NCBI GenBank assembly: GCA_023386315.1
Contig: JAEWJZ010000008.1
Location: 62,001-126,000 of the forward strand
From: Bacillota bacterium
Lineage (GTDB): Bacteria > Bacillota > Clostridia > Lachnospirales > Lachnospiraceae
Direction of reading: 5' to 3'
DNA length: 64,000 nucleotides
Of the stretch, positions 35,156-43,760 are shown in pieces. A model generated the notes under the pieces. It had not been told where the DNA came from, made no database searches, and worked only from the letters and a program-made list of their open reading frames with translations. Every line of letters begins with the position of its first letter. Position 1 is the stretch's first letter. A program made the position numbers and the translations under genes.

Positions 35156-36019
35156 TTAAGCTTTTCCAACGGAACCGAACAGTTCCATCTTCTCTTTCAC
35201 TGTTGCTTTGATGGCATCAGTTCCTGGTGCAAGAAGCTTACGGGGATCAAATCCCTTACCTTCTAAATCCTTGCCTGCTTCAATGTATTTACGGGTTGCT
35301 TCTGCAAAAGTAAGCTGGCACTCTGTATTAACATTGATCTTAGCTACGCCAAGGCTGATAGCTTTTTTTATCTGATCTTCCGGAATACCTGTTCCGCCGT
35401 GAAGAACAAGAGGCATACCGCCGACTTTATCTTTTACAGCTGCCAGGGTTTCAAAACTTAAGCCTGCCCAGTTTTCCGGATATTTACCATGAATGTTACC
35501 AATTCCTGCTGCCAGCATGGTTACGCCTAAATCAGCGATCTGCTTGCACTCATCAGGATCTGCACACTCACCCATACCAACTACGCCGTCTTCCTCGCCG
35601 CCGATAGAACCAACTTCCGCTTCAATGGAAAGGCCTTTTTCATTACAAACCTTTACAAGTTCTGTTGTCTTTTCTACATTCTCTGCGATTGGGTAATGGG
35701 AACCATCAAACATTATAGAAGAAAAACCAGCTTCGATGCACTTATAACAGCCATCATATGAACCATGATCCAAATGAAGTGCTACCGGTACGCTTATCTT
35801 TAATTCTTCAATCATAGCTTTTACCATAGCTGCTACGGTTTTATAGCCTGTCATGTATTTACCAGCGCCTTCGGAAACTCCCAGAATAACCGGAGATTTC
35901 AGTTCTTCGGCTGTCAGTAAAACAGCCTTTGTCCACTCAAGGTTGTTGATGTTGAACTGTCCAACTGCGTATTTTCCATCTCTTGCTTTTTCAAGCATCT
36001 CTTTTGCTGAAACTAACAT
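35156..36019 (-). CDS. fba: Class II fructose-1,6-bisphosphate aldolase
   Basis: 287-aa zinc aldolase of glycolysis/gluconeogenesis. VALHLDHGSYDGCYKCIEAGFSSIMFDGSHYPI contains the catalytic Asp and zinc His (cited as HLDHGS and DGSH), IGNIHGKYPENWAGLSFE and LVLHGGTGIPEDQI complete the site. The best start is ATG at 36019 with GGAGG 8 nt upstream; an in-frame ATG five codons earlier overlaps that ribosome site. Own promoter and terminator. Strong Shine-Dalgarno and position fit a highly expressed gene. Confidence 0.97.
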   Translation of the reverse strand: MLVSAKEMLEKARDGKYAVGQFNINNLEWTKAVLLTAEELKSPVILGVSEGAGKYMTGYKTVAAMVKAMIEELKISVPVALHLDHGSYDGCYKCIEAGFSSIMFDGSHYPIAENVEKTTELVKVCNEKGLSIEAEVGSIGGEEDGVVGMGECADPDECKQIADLGVTMLAAGIGNIHGKYPENWAGLSFETLAAVKDKVGGMPLVLHGGTGIPEDQIKKAISLGVAKINVNTECQLTFAEATRKYIEAGKDLEGKGFDPRKLLAPGTDAIKATVKEKMELFGSVGKA

Positions 36020-36066
36020 ATCACAAACCTCCATATTTTTATTGTCTTATTGTCTTACATTTTTTC

Positions 36067-36095
36067 ATTATATACTATTTTGTCCTATTTGGAAA
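36067..36095 (-). promoter_or_regulatory. Predicted promoter of fba
   Basis: Minus strand: TTTCCA (36095-36090), 17-bp spacer, TATAAT (36072-36067). Confidence 0.55.
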
Positions 36096-36139
36096 GATTA
36101 TTTTTTTAAAGATTGTTTTTTTTATAACAAAGTTACATT

Positions 36140-36168
36140 TTGCTTTCAGAAACTCTTTGTTCTATAAT
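36140..36168 (+). promoter_or_regulatory. Predicted promoter of the MATE gene
   Basis: TTGCTT (36140-36145), 17-bp spacer, TATAAT (36163-36168), ~38 bp before the start codon; divergent from the fba promoter. Confidence 0.65.
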
Positions 36169-36205
36169 GAATACAAACAAATAAATGAATAGCAGGAGAG
36201 TTTTC

Positions 36206-37612
36206 ATGAGACATATGATAAGATTCGGCAGTCTGGACAGACAAAACCAAAAACTAGCTTCAGAAATTAACCCGGAACGCCCGGATCTGTTTACAGGTCC
36301 ACAGCTGAAACGACTGATCTTTCCTCTGGTGATTGAACAGATTCTGGCTGTGTTTATGGGAATGGCAGATACCATAATGGTGGCTTCCTGCGGAGAAGCG
36401 GCTGTATCAGGCATCTCGATTGTAGATACCATCAGTGTCCTCTTAATCGGTTTATTTGGAGCCATGGCTGCCGGAGGTTCCGTCGTTACTGCCCAATATA
36501 TCGGAAGAAAGGATGAACACAATGTAGCCCGGGCTGCAGGGCAGCTGTTTCTGGCAATCGGAGGGCTCTCACTATTTTTAATGGCGGTTACGCTTATTTT
36601 CAACGAGCCGCTTCTTAAGGTTATCTATGGATCAATTGACAAGGATGTAATGGCAAATGCGAGAATCTACTTTTATATATCCTCAATTTCCTATCCATTT
36701 CTGGCATTTTATAACAGTGCTGCAGCACTGTTCCGGGCAGTAGGTAATTCCAAAGTCTCCATGCAGATTTCCCTGTTTTCTAATCTATTCAACATAGCCG
36801 GAAACGCCCTCCTTATCTATGTATTTCACTTAGGTGTGGCTGGTGCAGGAATTTCAACCCTGATTTCCCGTATCATCTCGGCTGTATTAATTCTTAATCT
36901 GTTAAAAAAACAGGGGGAATTTCCTGTAGAATACTCGTTTAAACCCGATAAACGCATCCTTGGCCAGATCCTCTACATTGGAGTACCAAACGGACTGGAA
37001 AACAGCATCTTCCAGCTGGGAAAGCTGTTGTTGTCCAGTCTGATTGCCGGCTTCGGAACCGTTGCCATCGCAGCAAATGCAGTTGCCAGCACCATCTGCG
37101 GGCTTGAAATTATACCAGCCAATGCAATCGGAATCGCAATGGTAACCGTAGTAGGCCAGTGCATTGGAGCCGGTGAACTTTCACAAGCCCGCCATTATAT
37201 GGGCAGGCTTGTAAAAACAGCTTACTTGTGGCTGCTGGTTCTGAATCTGTCCCTTCTGCCCTTCTTAAGAGTGATCTGCGGTCTGTTCCAGCTCTCCGCT
37301 GAGACAAGTGCACTGGCGATAGAACTTATGGTTTATCACAGCATCTGCTGCATGCTGATTCATCCTTTGTCATTTTGCCTGACCAATGGTCTCAGGGCGG
37401 CCAATGACGTCCGTTTTACCATGACCGTATCCATCTGTTCCATGTGGATCTGCCGGATTGTAATGGCATACTTATTAAGTCTGTATTTCGGACTTGGACT
37501 GATGGGGATCTGGATTGCAATGACAATCGACTGGCTGGTGCGCGCCATATTTTTCACAACCCGGGTTCTAAGCGGGAAATGGCGGCGCTATGCAATGCGA
37601 AGTTTAAACTAA
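36206..37612 (+). CDS. MATE-family efflux transporter
   Basis: 468-aa membrane protein with 12 predicted helices in two homologous halves. PLVIEQILAVFMGMADTIMV is the first-helix signature and GIPNGLENSIFQLGKLL (as GVPNGLENS) begins the second half. MATE pumps extrude cationic drugs and metabolites using sodium or proton gradients. ATG at 36206 with AGGAGA upstream is preferred to the ATG at 36185, which has none. Its 3' end overlaps the opposite-strand thrC stop by 4 bp. Substrate unknown. Confidence 0.93.
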   Translation: MRHMIRFGSLDRQNQKLASEINPERPDLFTGPQLKRLIFPLVIEQILAVFMGMADTIMVASCGEAAVSGISIVDTISVLLIGLFGAMAAGGSVVTAQYIGRKDEHNVARAAGQLFLAIGGLSLFLMAVTLIFNEPLLKVIYGSIDKDVMANARIYFYISSISYPFLAFYNSAAALFRAVGNSKVSMQISLFSNLFNIAGNALLIYVFHLGVAGAGISTLISRIISAVLILNLLKKQGEFPVEYSFKPDKRILGQILYIGVPNGLENSIFQLGKLLLSSLIAGFGTVAIAANAVASTICGLEIIPANAIGIAMVTVVGQCIGAGELSQARHYMGRLVKTAYLWLLVLNLSLLPFLRVICGLFQLSAETSALAIELMVYHSICCMLIHPLSFCLTNGLRAANDVRFTMTVSICSMWICRIVMAYLLSLYFGLGLMGIWIAMTIDWLVRAIFFTTRVLSGKWRRYAMRSLN

Positions 37613-39093
37613 GCCAAAAATCCAATAACGGTTTCTTTCATTTTATCCACATCGCACTCGGTCTGATGAAGCACTGGTGCGGTGCGGATTTCTTCAACTG
37701 CCTGGGGAATATCAATCCCTGATACGTTTGATAAACGGTCAATGATTTTAAACTCATCCTCTGCAGACTTCTCCCCTTCCAAAGCCTCTAAAACACTTCC
37801 GGAAAACTTATAAGGGCTGGCTGTAGAGGCGATGACCGTCTTAGTCTCATCCTTTGACTGTTCTTTATACTGATGGTATACAGAAGCTGCAACACCTGTA
37901 TGAGTGTCGATCAGATATCCGGTGCGATCAAACAGATTTTTGATAGTTCTCTGATTCTCTGCCTCTCCTGCAAATCCCCCAATAAAATCTTCCATAAACT
38001 TTCTCATGGCTGGTGTAACAGTGTAGCTGCCTGTTTCACTAAGCTCTTTCATAAGTCCTGCATTTTCCTCTGCATCACAGCCGGTGCTTAAATAAATGAG
38101 GCGTTCTAAGTTGCTGGAAATCAGGATGTCCATGGAAGGTGAACTTGTGAGAATAAAATCTCTGTTTTTATCATAGGTTCCTGACTGAAAGAAATCGTAA
38201 AGAACTTTGTTCTCGTTGGAAGCACAGATTAATTTTTCAATGGGAACTCCCATCTGCCGGGCAAGATAAGCGGCCAGAATGTTGCCAAAGTTTCCAGTAG
38301 GAACAACTACATTGATCCGCTCTCCATCAGATATTTCCCCGCCTGACAGCAGCTTCCCATAAGCATACACATAATAAACCACCTGTGGCACCAGTCTTCC
38401 GATGTTAATGGAATTGGCAGATGATAACTGATATCCTTTCTCTTCCAATTGAACTGCAAATTCCTTATCTCCGAAGATTTTTTTCACGCCTGTCTGGGCA
38501 TCATCAAAATTTCCGTGTATGGCTGCCACATGGGTATTCGTTCCTTTTTGTGTAACCATCTGAAGCTCCTGGACACGGCTTACTCCGTTCTTTGGATAAA
38601 AAACAATAATCTCCGTTCCTTCCACATCGGCAAATCCGGCCATGGCTGCCTTACCGGTATCGCCGGAGGTGGCTGTCAGTATCACAATCTTATTCTTTAC
38701 CAGATTCTTTTTTGCAGCAACTGTCATCAGGTGGGGAAGTATGGAAAGTGCCATATCTTTAAACGCAATGGTACTGCCATGATATAATTCCAGATAATAC
38801 GCACCATCTGCCTTAACCAGAGGAGCGATCTCTTCCGTATCAAACTTGCTGTCATACGCACTGTTAATACAGTTTTTTAATTCCTTCTCTGTATAATCGG
38901 TTAGAAACTGCTTCATGACTTCATAAGCAGTTTCCTGATATGTCAATGTAGAAAGTTCTTTCATGGTCTTGTCAAGCCTGGGGATAAAGCATGGCATAAA
39001 CAACCCGCCGTCTGCTGCCAGTCCTTTTAAAATTGCCTGGGAAGCCGTCACATTGGCTTCTTTGCCTCTGGTACTCTGATAGGATAATTCCAT
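37609..39093 (-). CDS. thrC: Threonine synthase
   Basis: 494-aa PLP enzyme that converts O-phosphohomoserine to threonine. The PLP lysine lies in GSTIAFKDMALSILP (residues ~108-122), with SGDTGKAA and VPTGNFGNILAAYLA as cofactor phosphate-binding loops; the N-terminal YQSTRG is typical. The length fits the long E. coli/yeast-like subgroup. Start ATG at 39093 with GGAAAGG upstream. No thrB or hom is adjacent. Strong promoter, no T-box leader. Confidence 0.96.
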   Translation of the reverse strand: MELSYQSTRGKEANVTASQAILKGLAADGGLFMPCFIPRLDKTMKELSTLTYQETAYEVMKQFLTDYTEKELKNCINSAYDSKFDTEEIAPLVKADGAYYLELYHGSTIAFKDMALSILPHLMTVAAKKNLVKNKIVILTATSGDTGKAAMAGFADVEGTEIIVFYPKNGVSRVQELQMVTQKGTNTHVAAIHGNFDDAQTGVKKIFGDKEFAVQLEEKGYQLSSANSINIGRLVPQVVYYVYAYGKLLSGGEISDGERINVVVPTGNFGNILAAYLARQMGVPIEKLICASNENKVLYDFFQSGTYDKNRDFILTSSPSMDILISSNLERLIYLSTGCDAEENAGLMKELSETGSYTVTPAMRKFMEDFIGGFAGEAENQRTIKNLFDRTGYLIDTHTGVAASVYHQYKEQSKDETKTVIASTASPYKFSGSVLEALEGEKSAEDEFKIIDRLSNVSGIDIPQAVEEIRTAPVLHQTECDVDKMKETVIGFLA

Positions 39094-39155
39094 GGTATCG
39101 CATTCCTTTCCTGTTCTCTCTTAAATTAAGTATGAATCAAAAAAACCTTGCCAGC

Positions 39156-39184
39156 ATTGTAGCACACTTTAATCTCGGGTGCAA
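39156..39184 (-). promoter_or_regulatory. Promoter of thrC
   Basis: Minus strand: TTGCAC (39184-39179), 17-bp spacer, TGcTACAAT extended -10 (TACAAT 39161-39156). The ~55-nt leader is too short for a T-box. Confidence 0.7.
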
Positions 39185-39250
39185 GAAAAACAGGCAAAAA
39201 AGTTTTCTTATTACGGACATATGTTTTTGTATAGAGGACATTTTCCTGAT

Positions 39251-39279
39251 TTGCATCCCCTGCAATGATGTGATAAGAT
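39251..39279 (+). promoter_or_regulatory. Predicted promoter of sfsA
   Basis: TTGCAT (39251-39256), 17-bp spacer, TAAGAT (39274-39279), 35 bp before the TTG start. Confidence 0.5.
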
Positions 39280-39313
39280 ACTGTCAGAAATACAGAAAGG
39301 AGATGCTGTTACA

Positions 39314-40051
39314 TTGAACTATCCAAATATTGTAAAGGGAAGCTTTATTAACCGTCCCAACCGTTTCATCGCTTATGTACAGATTTTAACAGGAAAAGCG
39401 GCAGGAAAGACTGTTGTTTGCCATGTGAAGAATACAGGACGCTGTAAAGAGCTTCTGCTTCCGGACGTTACAGTGCTCCTTCAATATCATCCGGAAGCCT
39501 CTGTCCTCGGCAGGAAAACAGAATATTCTTTGATTGGGGTCTATAAGGAAAGAGAAGAAGATACACTGTTAATCAATATGGATTCCCAGGCTCCCAATCT
39601 GGCCGCTTATGAATGGGTTCTGGGTTCGTCCGCCATCTGTGAAGTAAAAAGAGAGGTACCATACGGTCAGTCCCGATTCGATCTTGCTTTTCAGTTAATC
39701 GGAAAAGACGGGTACGGAAATGTGACGCATATTCCTGCATTTATGGAGGTAAAAGGAGTGACCTTAGAGGAACATAACCACGCTCTTTTTCCGGATGCTC
39801 CCACAGTAAGGGGAGTAAAGCATATCGAAGAGCTGATCCATGCAAAAAAAGACGGGTATGAAGCATATCTTCTCTTTGTAATCCAGATGAAAGGGATGAC
39901 TGGCTTTTCTCCCAACGAGAAAACTCATCCGGAATTTAAAGAAGCTCTGAAAAGGGCCTCTGCTGCAGGAGTTCACATTCTTGCATATGACTGTCAGGTT
40001 ACGGAGAATTCAATGACTGTAGACCAGCCGGTTCCTGTCTTCATAGACTGA
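39314..40051 (+). CDS. sfsA: SfsA family protein (DNA/RNA nuclease SfsA-like)
   Basis: 245-aa SfsA protein: an N-terminal OB-like part (SFINRPNRFIAYVQI, CHVKNTGRCKELLLPD) and a C-terminal nuclease-like domain (FMEVKGVTLEEHNHALFPDAPTVRG with ExK metal site and HIEELIHAKKDGY). First described as a sugar fermentation stimulation protein, later linked to nucleic-acid cleavage; the cell role is unclear. It uses a TTG start, with AAGGAGATG 7 nt upstream. Single gene facing the Crp gene. Confidence 0.92.
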   Translation: MNYPNIVKGSFINRPNRFIAYVQILTGKAAGKTVVCHVKNTGRCKELLLPDVTVLLQYHPEASVLGRKTEYSLIGVYKEREEDTLLINMDSQAPNLAAYEWVLGSSAICEVKREVPYGQSRFDLAFQLIGKDGYGNVTHIPAFMEVKGVTLEEHNHALFPDAPTVRGVKHIEELIHAKKDGYEAYLLFVIQMKGMTGFSPNEKTHPEFKEALKRASAAGVHILAYDCQVTENSMTVDQPVPVFID

Positions 40052-40066
40052 CCGGAGATCTGTCCC

Positions 40067-40726
40067 TCACTCCAGATAAAAATCCGGGGTGCGGGACAAA
40101 AGCTCCCTGCGGTCAACAATCCGGTATATCCTGCCTTCCTTTCTTATCACACCATCTCTGCATAGAGCATTCATAATGCGGAATGTCTGGCGGTAACTGG
40201 CTCCGATGGATTTTGCCGTATCTGCCAATGTCTCCAGATAAAGACCTTCCTGTTCCGCAAACAGAATATACGCACAAAGCCGTTCTTCACAGGTATGAAG
40301 AGCAGTAATTACACTCTTTTTAGAACTTCCTAAAAGCTTTAATGCCAGTTCTCTTCCTATCTCATTGACAAAAAGCAGATTTCCTTTTAATTCCTTTTCA
40401 TATTTTTTATAGGAAAGACCGATGCAGATAAATTCCGTCATTGCACTGATGGTAGCGCTTGCAATGTGGGAACCTGTCATTAACTCCACATCCCCAATAA
40501 TTCCCTCTGAAATATAATGGCAAAGCAGGAGATCCTTCCCGTTCGTGGAAGCAGAACAGACCTTTGCCTTCCCTGAAACAACCAGAAGGAGGTATTCCAT
40601 CTCCCTGCCTTCCTGTAAAACGATTTCTCCCGGCGCAAACCGGAGTATAGCAGAATTGCCTATATCCATGTCTGATAAATGGAACTGAAAAAGCAAACGT
40701 TTTATCCTCTGTTCTGTAATATTCAT
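40067..40726 (-). CDS. Crp/Fnr-family transcriptional regulator, YeiL-like
   Basis: 219-aa regulator: N-terminal cyclic-nucleotide-binding-like barrel (FAPGEIVLQEGREMEYLLLVVSGKAKV, IIGDVELMTG) and C-terminal winged helix (LADTAKSIGASYRQTFRIMNAL). The overall pattern resembles E. coli YeiL. A few scattered cysteines are present but no Fnr-type N-terminal Cys cluster, so oxygen sensing is not evident. ATG at 40726 has AGGGAG at 8 nt; ATG at 40732 is possible but too close to it. Divergent from a DMT transporter with a perfect palindrome between them: the likely target. Confidence 0.88.
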   Translation of the reverse strand: MNITEQRIKRLLFQFHLSDMDIGNSAILRFAPGEIVLQEGREMEYLLLVVSGKAKVCSASTNGKDLLLCHYISEGIIGDVELMTGSHIASATISAMTEFICIGLSYKKYEKELKGNLLFVNEIGRELALKLLGSSKKSVITALHTCEERLCAYILFAEQEGLYLETLADTAKSIGASYRQTFRIMNALCRDGVIRKEGRIYRIVDRRELLSRTPDFYLE

Positions 40727-40758
40727 CTTCATTGCTCCCTCTTTATCTCTTTCTGGGA

Positions 40759-40776
40759 GTATGACATATGTCATAC
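40759..40776. promoter_or_regulatory. 18-bp perfect palindrome between the crp-like and DMT genes
   Basis: GTATGACATATGTCATAC reads the same on both strands. It lies 33 bp before the crp-like start and just upstream of TTGTCA (40781-40786), a possible -35 box of the DMT gene. Crp/Fnr dimers bind such TGNNA-like two-fold sites. Reading: activator site for the DMT promoter, repressor site for the regulator's own gene. Confidence 0.75.
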
Positions 40777-40830
40777 CGCTTTGTCAACGGGCTATGCTAT
40801 GCTTGATAAACGAATCGGAGGTGATATATC

Positions 40831-41748
40831 ATGTATAATTTTCTTTCACTGCTCGCCGGCGTGATTATATCGTTTATGCTTGCAGTCAATGGCGGTCTGA
40901 CCGCGCAGTACGGCATATTTGGAGCTGCTGTCATCATTCATATTGTTGGTGTTTTCTTTGCGCTGTTTCTGCTTAAGCTCCTTCCCGCCCCCAGCCGGAA
41001 GACGGAAGGAAAAATCTCCTGGTGGCTGTATACCGGGGGAATGATCGGAGTACTGACTACCGCATTTAGTAATTTTGCTTATGGTAAAATAAGTATAACA
41101 GGAATCATAGCTTTAGGACTTTTGGGACAGGCAATGGCTTCCCTTGTCATTGACTGGCTGGGACTCTTTGGAATGACCAGATATCCGCCGAAAAAGCATA
41201 TACTGGCAGGAGTGATGGTGGCTTTTCTTGGCATTGCCGTCATGTTGAACCACTCATTTTACGGAACAGCACTGCCAGTATTTATTTCTCTTTTAAGTGG
41301 AATTACCGTAGTTCTCTCCCGCACGGTCAATGCGGGCCTGTCGGAACAGACAGGAGCGCTTAAGGGTTCTTTTATCAATCATCTGACGGGACTGCCGGTA
41401 ACACTGATTCTTCTGCTTCTTTTAGGAAAAAATGAAGCGGTTTTTAAAGGTTTTATTCCTTCACCCCATGTTTGGATTTACCTGGGAGGAATTTTAGGAG
41501 TTATCACTGTTCTGCTTTTTAATGTAACGGTTCCCAAAATCCCTTCATTCAGACTTACACTCTTATCCTTCACCGGACAGATTTTTACCGGCATATTACT
41601 GGATCTGATTACACAGAAAGGTTTTACAATAGCCACCTTTTCCGGCGGTCTTCTGGTCGCCGCAGGCGTAGGAATCACCATGGCAGGGGAACGATTTTCT
41701 TTGCTTCTTTTAAATAAATCTCCTGTCTCTGGTAAATCCGGCTTATAA
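40831..41748 (+). CDS. DMT-superfamily transporter, YdcZ/DUF606 type
   Basis: 305-aa membrane protein with 10 helices, made of two DUF606-like halves (each ~150 residues; LLAGVIISFMLAVNGGLTAQYG and its echo ISLLSGITVVLSRTVNAGLSEQTG). Such proteins are exporters or importers of small metabolites; none is well characterised. GGAGGTGA before the ATG. Divergent from the YeiL-like regulator, which probably controls it. Confidence 0.88.
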   Translation: MYNFLSLLAGVIISFMLAVNGGLTAQYGIFGAAVIIHIVGVFFALFLLKLLPAPSRKTEGKISWWLYTGGMIGVLTTAFSNFAYGKISITGIIALGLLGQAMASLVIDWLGLFGMTRYPPKKHILAGVMVAFLGIAVMLNHSFYGTALPVFISLLSGITVVLSRTVNAGLSEQTGALKGSFINHLTGLPVTLILLLLLGKNEAVFKGFIPSPHVWIYLGGILGVITVLLFNVTVPKIPSFRLTLLSFTGQIFTGILLDLITQKGFTIATFSGGLLVAAGVGITMAGERFSLLLLNKSPVSGKSGL

Positions 41749-41752
41749 GTTA

Positions 41753-41789
41753 AAAACAGGATAAAAGCTTCCTGCTTCTATCCTGTTTT
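41753..41789. terminator. Bidirectional terminator
   Basis: AAAACAGGATA (41753-41763) pairs with TATCCTGTTTT (41779-41789). Serves the DMT gene and the convergent TPM gene. Confidence 0.85.
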
Positions 41790-41832
41790 ACCAATCCTGA
41801 TTATTCATTAATAAACCACATGCAGCTTTATG

Positions 41833-42720
41833 TTAAAATTTTCTGCCTCCGCCTCCCATGGTGCGGCCGGAATTTGTATGAGTTGTACTTCTCCCTGAGG
41901 AAGACATGCCACCTGAGGGCCGATTGTTTCCTCCTGTGTTACGAGGTATGATTACGTGGGTTACACTGGTGTTGACTAAATTGTCATTCCGGCTGGAATA
42001 ATGGAATTCACAGTCTGCCCGGTAGGCCATCAGGGAATTACGTGCTCTTCCTCTCTCTTTTCCCATGGAGTACCCGCTCATCACACCGCCGCACACTGCT
42101 GCGCCGGATGCAGCTGCAATTAATACTGCCAAGGCAGCTTCATACCACTGTATGCTGCGATAAACACTTATTTTTCCCGTATCCGCATCGTAATTATACT
42201 GGCCTCCTGGTATTCCTTGCCGGTAATACTTCATCACTTCGTCCAGGTAAGTCCTGGCACAGGCAGCATAATCACCCTGGCTGATTTGTTTATATGCATC
42301 ATCAAGAATCGCATTCCACCTCTTATCGGTCAAAAACCGGTTCATCTTACCTACAGGAAGGATATACATCTCCCGGTTATCCATATCGATTAAAAACAAA
42401 ACACCACGGTAGTCACTTCCCACTCCGAATTTTCTTTCAATATAGAAGTTTTCCGCATACTCTTTAGCGGTTTTTCCACCGGCATCATCCGCAGTTGCTA
42501 TCACCACGTCCATATTCATCTCTTTTTTCATAGACTGGATTGTGGCCTCAAATTCCTTCTTCTGATCCGCCGTGAAAAGACCTGCATCATCAAAAACCCT
42601 GGTTTCGTTACTGCTGGTTTCCTGATTCTGTGCAGCATAAGCCACCGGTATTTTTCCAAATAACAGCAGCACAGGAAATAAAAACATTAAAATTCCGGAA
42701 AATAGTTTTGTTATCCTCAT
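41833..42720 (-). CDS. TPM-domain membrane protein, YdjH-like
   Basis: 295-aa protein with a signal/anchor segment (residues ~5-28), an extracellular TPM domain (ETRVFDDAGLFTADQKKEFEATI; MDVVIATADDAGGKTAKEYAENF; the fold seen in Psb27/TLP18-type proteins), a membrane helix near residue ~190-210 (WYEAALAVLIAAASGAAVCGG) and a Ser/Gly-rich tail ending GGGGRKF. ATG at 42720 overlaps the previous stop as ATGA, so translation is coupled. Third gene of the SPFH-zinc ribbon-TPM operon; corresponds by domains to B. subtilis YdjH. Confidence 0.88.
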   Translation of the reverse strand: MRITKLFSGILMFLFPVLLLFGKIPVAYAAQNQETSSNETRVFDDAGLFTADQKKEFEATIQSMKKEMNMDVVIATADDAGGKTAKEYAENFYIERKFGVGSDYRGVLFLIDMDNREMYILPVGKMNRFLTDKRWNAILDDAYKQISQGDYAACARTYLDEVMKYYRQGIPGGQYNYDADTGKISVYRSIQWYEAALAVLIAAASGAAVCGGVMSGYSMGKERGRARNSLMAYRADCEFHYSSRNDNLVNTSVTHVIIPRNTGGNNRPSGGMSSSGRSTTHTNSGRTMGGGGRKF

Positions 42721-43760
42721 ATAAAATACCCCACAAGCAGCATCAGCAGACACACAGGAACAAATATCCGGGCAAAAAGAAGCATCAGCTTACCTTTATC
42801 TACCGGAAGCTCACCGCATACTTTTCCGGTCTGTCCGTTAATCGTAAAATAATATATCCGATTCCTGCTCCCATCATTATAAGTAAGTGTCCACACCGGG
42901 AGAAGTGCATATTCCCAGGTCTCATCTTCTAACCGGATATCCTGATTCTGAACTCTTACGTGATCATAAGACGATATGCTGTTACGCAGAGTATCTTCTG
43001 CAAAGTTTCTGATTTCGGTCTTTACCTCTTGCGTAAACTCCTGGTTTTCCATATCCCGCCGCTCTGCTACAAAACCGGAAAGATAACCCATATGAAAGGG
43101 TTTTAATTTATCAGTTTCAAAAGGCAGAACTCCTTCAATAAGTTTACGGTTTGCCTTCTTAAGTGCATTGCGCGGTACATGTTTCACAGGCATGGAACCG
43201 GAACGGTGTACTTCATATGTCTGAGTCTCCGTATATCTTCTGTCACCGCTTTCCCATACCCGGATCCGTTCCGCACTCGCCTCCACACTTCCCTGAGTTG
43301 TACAACTATATAGAAGATACGGAAAATATACGCCAGTGATCTTTTCAATCTGATCCTCACTGTAAAAAGCTTTAGGAACATACCGTTTCTTTTTCATCCA
43401 GTCCCGGAAGATTTCAACAGCTTCTTTCTTTCCATAAGAAAAGGGAATCACATAATCCGGGTGAAACTCCCCGCTCAGCCGTCCGGATAAAATAACCGGA
43501 TTATGGCAGTAATAACAAAATGATGCCGCAGTGGTATCATCTGTTACAATTTCAGCTCCGCAGCTGGGACAGGTGTATAGTAACGTCTCTGCCTTCCCAG
43601 ATGATTCTTTCTTTTCTTCCTGCGTTTTTTCTTTCTCATCCATTAATGCTTCCTGGGCAAATTCAGATAAACAATATTCGCAGGCATATTTCTGCTTTTG
43701 AGGATTAAACTTTAACGGTCCCCCGCAGTTGGGACACTTATATGAAATAATCTCACTCAT
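42717..43760 (-). CDS. Zinc-ribbon membrane protein, YdjG-like
   Basis: 347-aa protein with two N-terminal zinc ribbons (YKCPNCGG...YACEYCLSEF at ~7-35, and YTCPSCGAE...SFCYYCHNP at ~60-90), a ~220-residue central domain and one C-terminal membrane helix (LMLLFARIFVPVCLLMLLVGYFI region). The N-terminus is cytoplasmic by topology. ATG at 43760 overlaps the SPFH gene stop (ATGA), so the ATG at 43778 is rejected. Matches B. subtilis YdjG in architecture; there YdjG and YdjH recruit the PspA protein to membrane. No pspA is present here. Confidence 0.88.
   Translation of the reverse strand: MSEIISYKCPNCGGPLKFNPQKQKYACEYCLSEFAQEALMDEKEKTQEEKKESSGKAETLLYTCPSCGAEIVTDDTTAASFCYYCHNPVILSGRLSGEFHPDYVIPFSYGKKEAVEIFRDWMKKKRYVPKAFYSEDQIEKITGVYFPYLLYSCTTQGSVEASAERIRVWESGDRRYTETQTYEVHRSGSMPVKHVPRNALKKANRKLIEGVLPFETDKLKPFHMGYLSGFVAERRDMENQEFTQEVKTEIRNFAEDTLRNSISSYDHVRVQNQDIRLEDETWEYALLPVWTLTYNDGSRNRIYYFTINGQTGKVCGELPVDKGKLMLLFARIFVPVCLLMLLVGYFI

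Noticed and set aside
39094..39180. T-box or riboswitch before thrC (and likewise pheA)
   Set aside because: The leaders are about 55 nt or less, too short, and contain no conserved T-box sequence.
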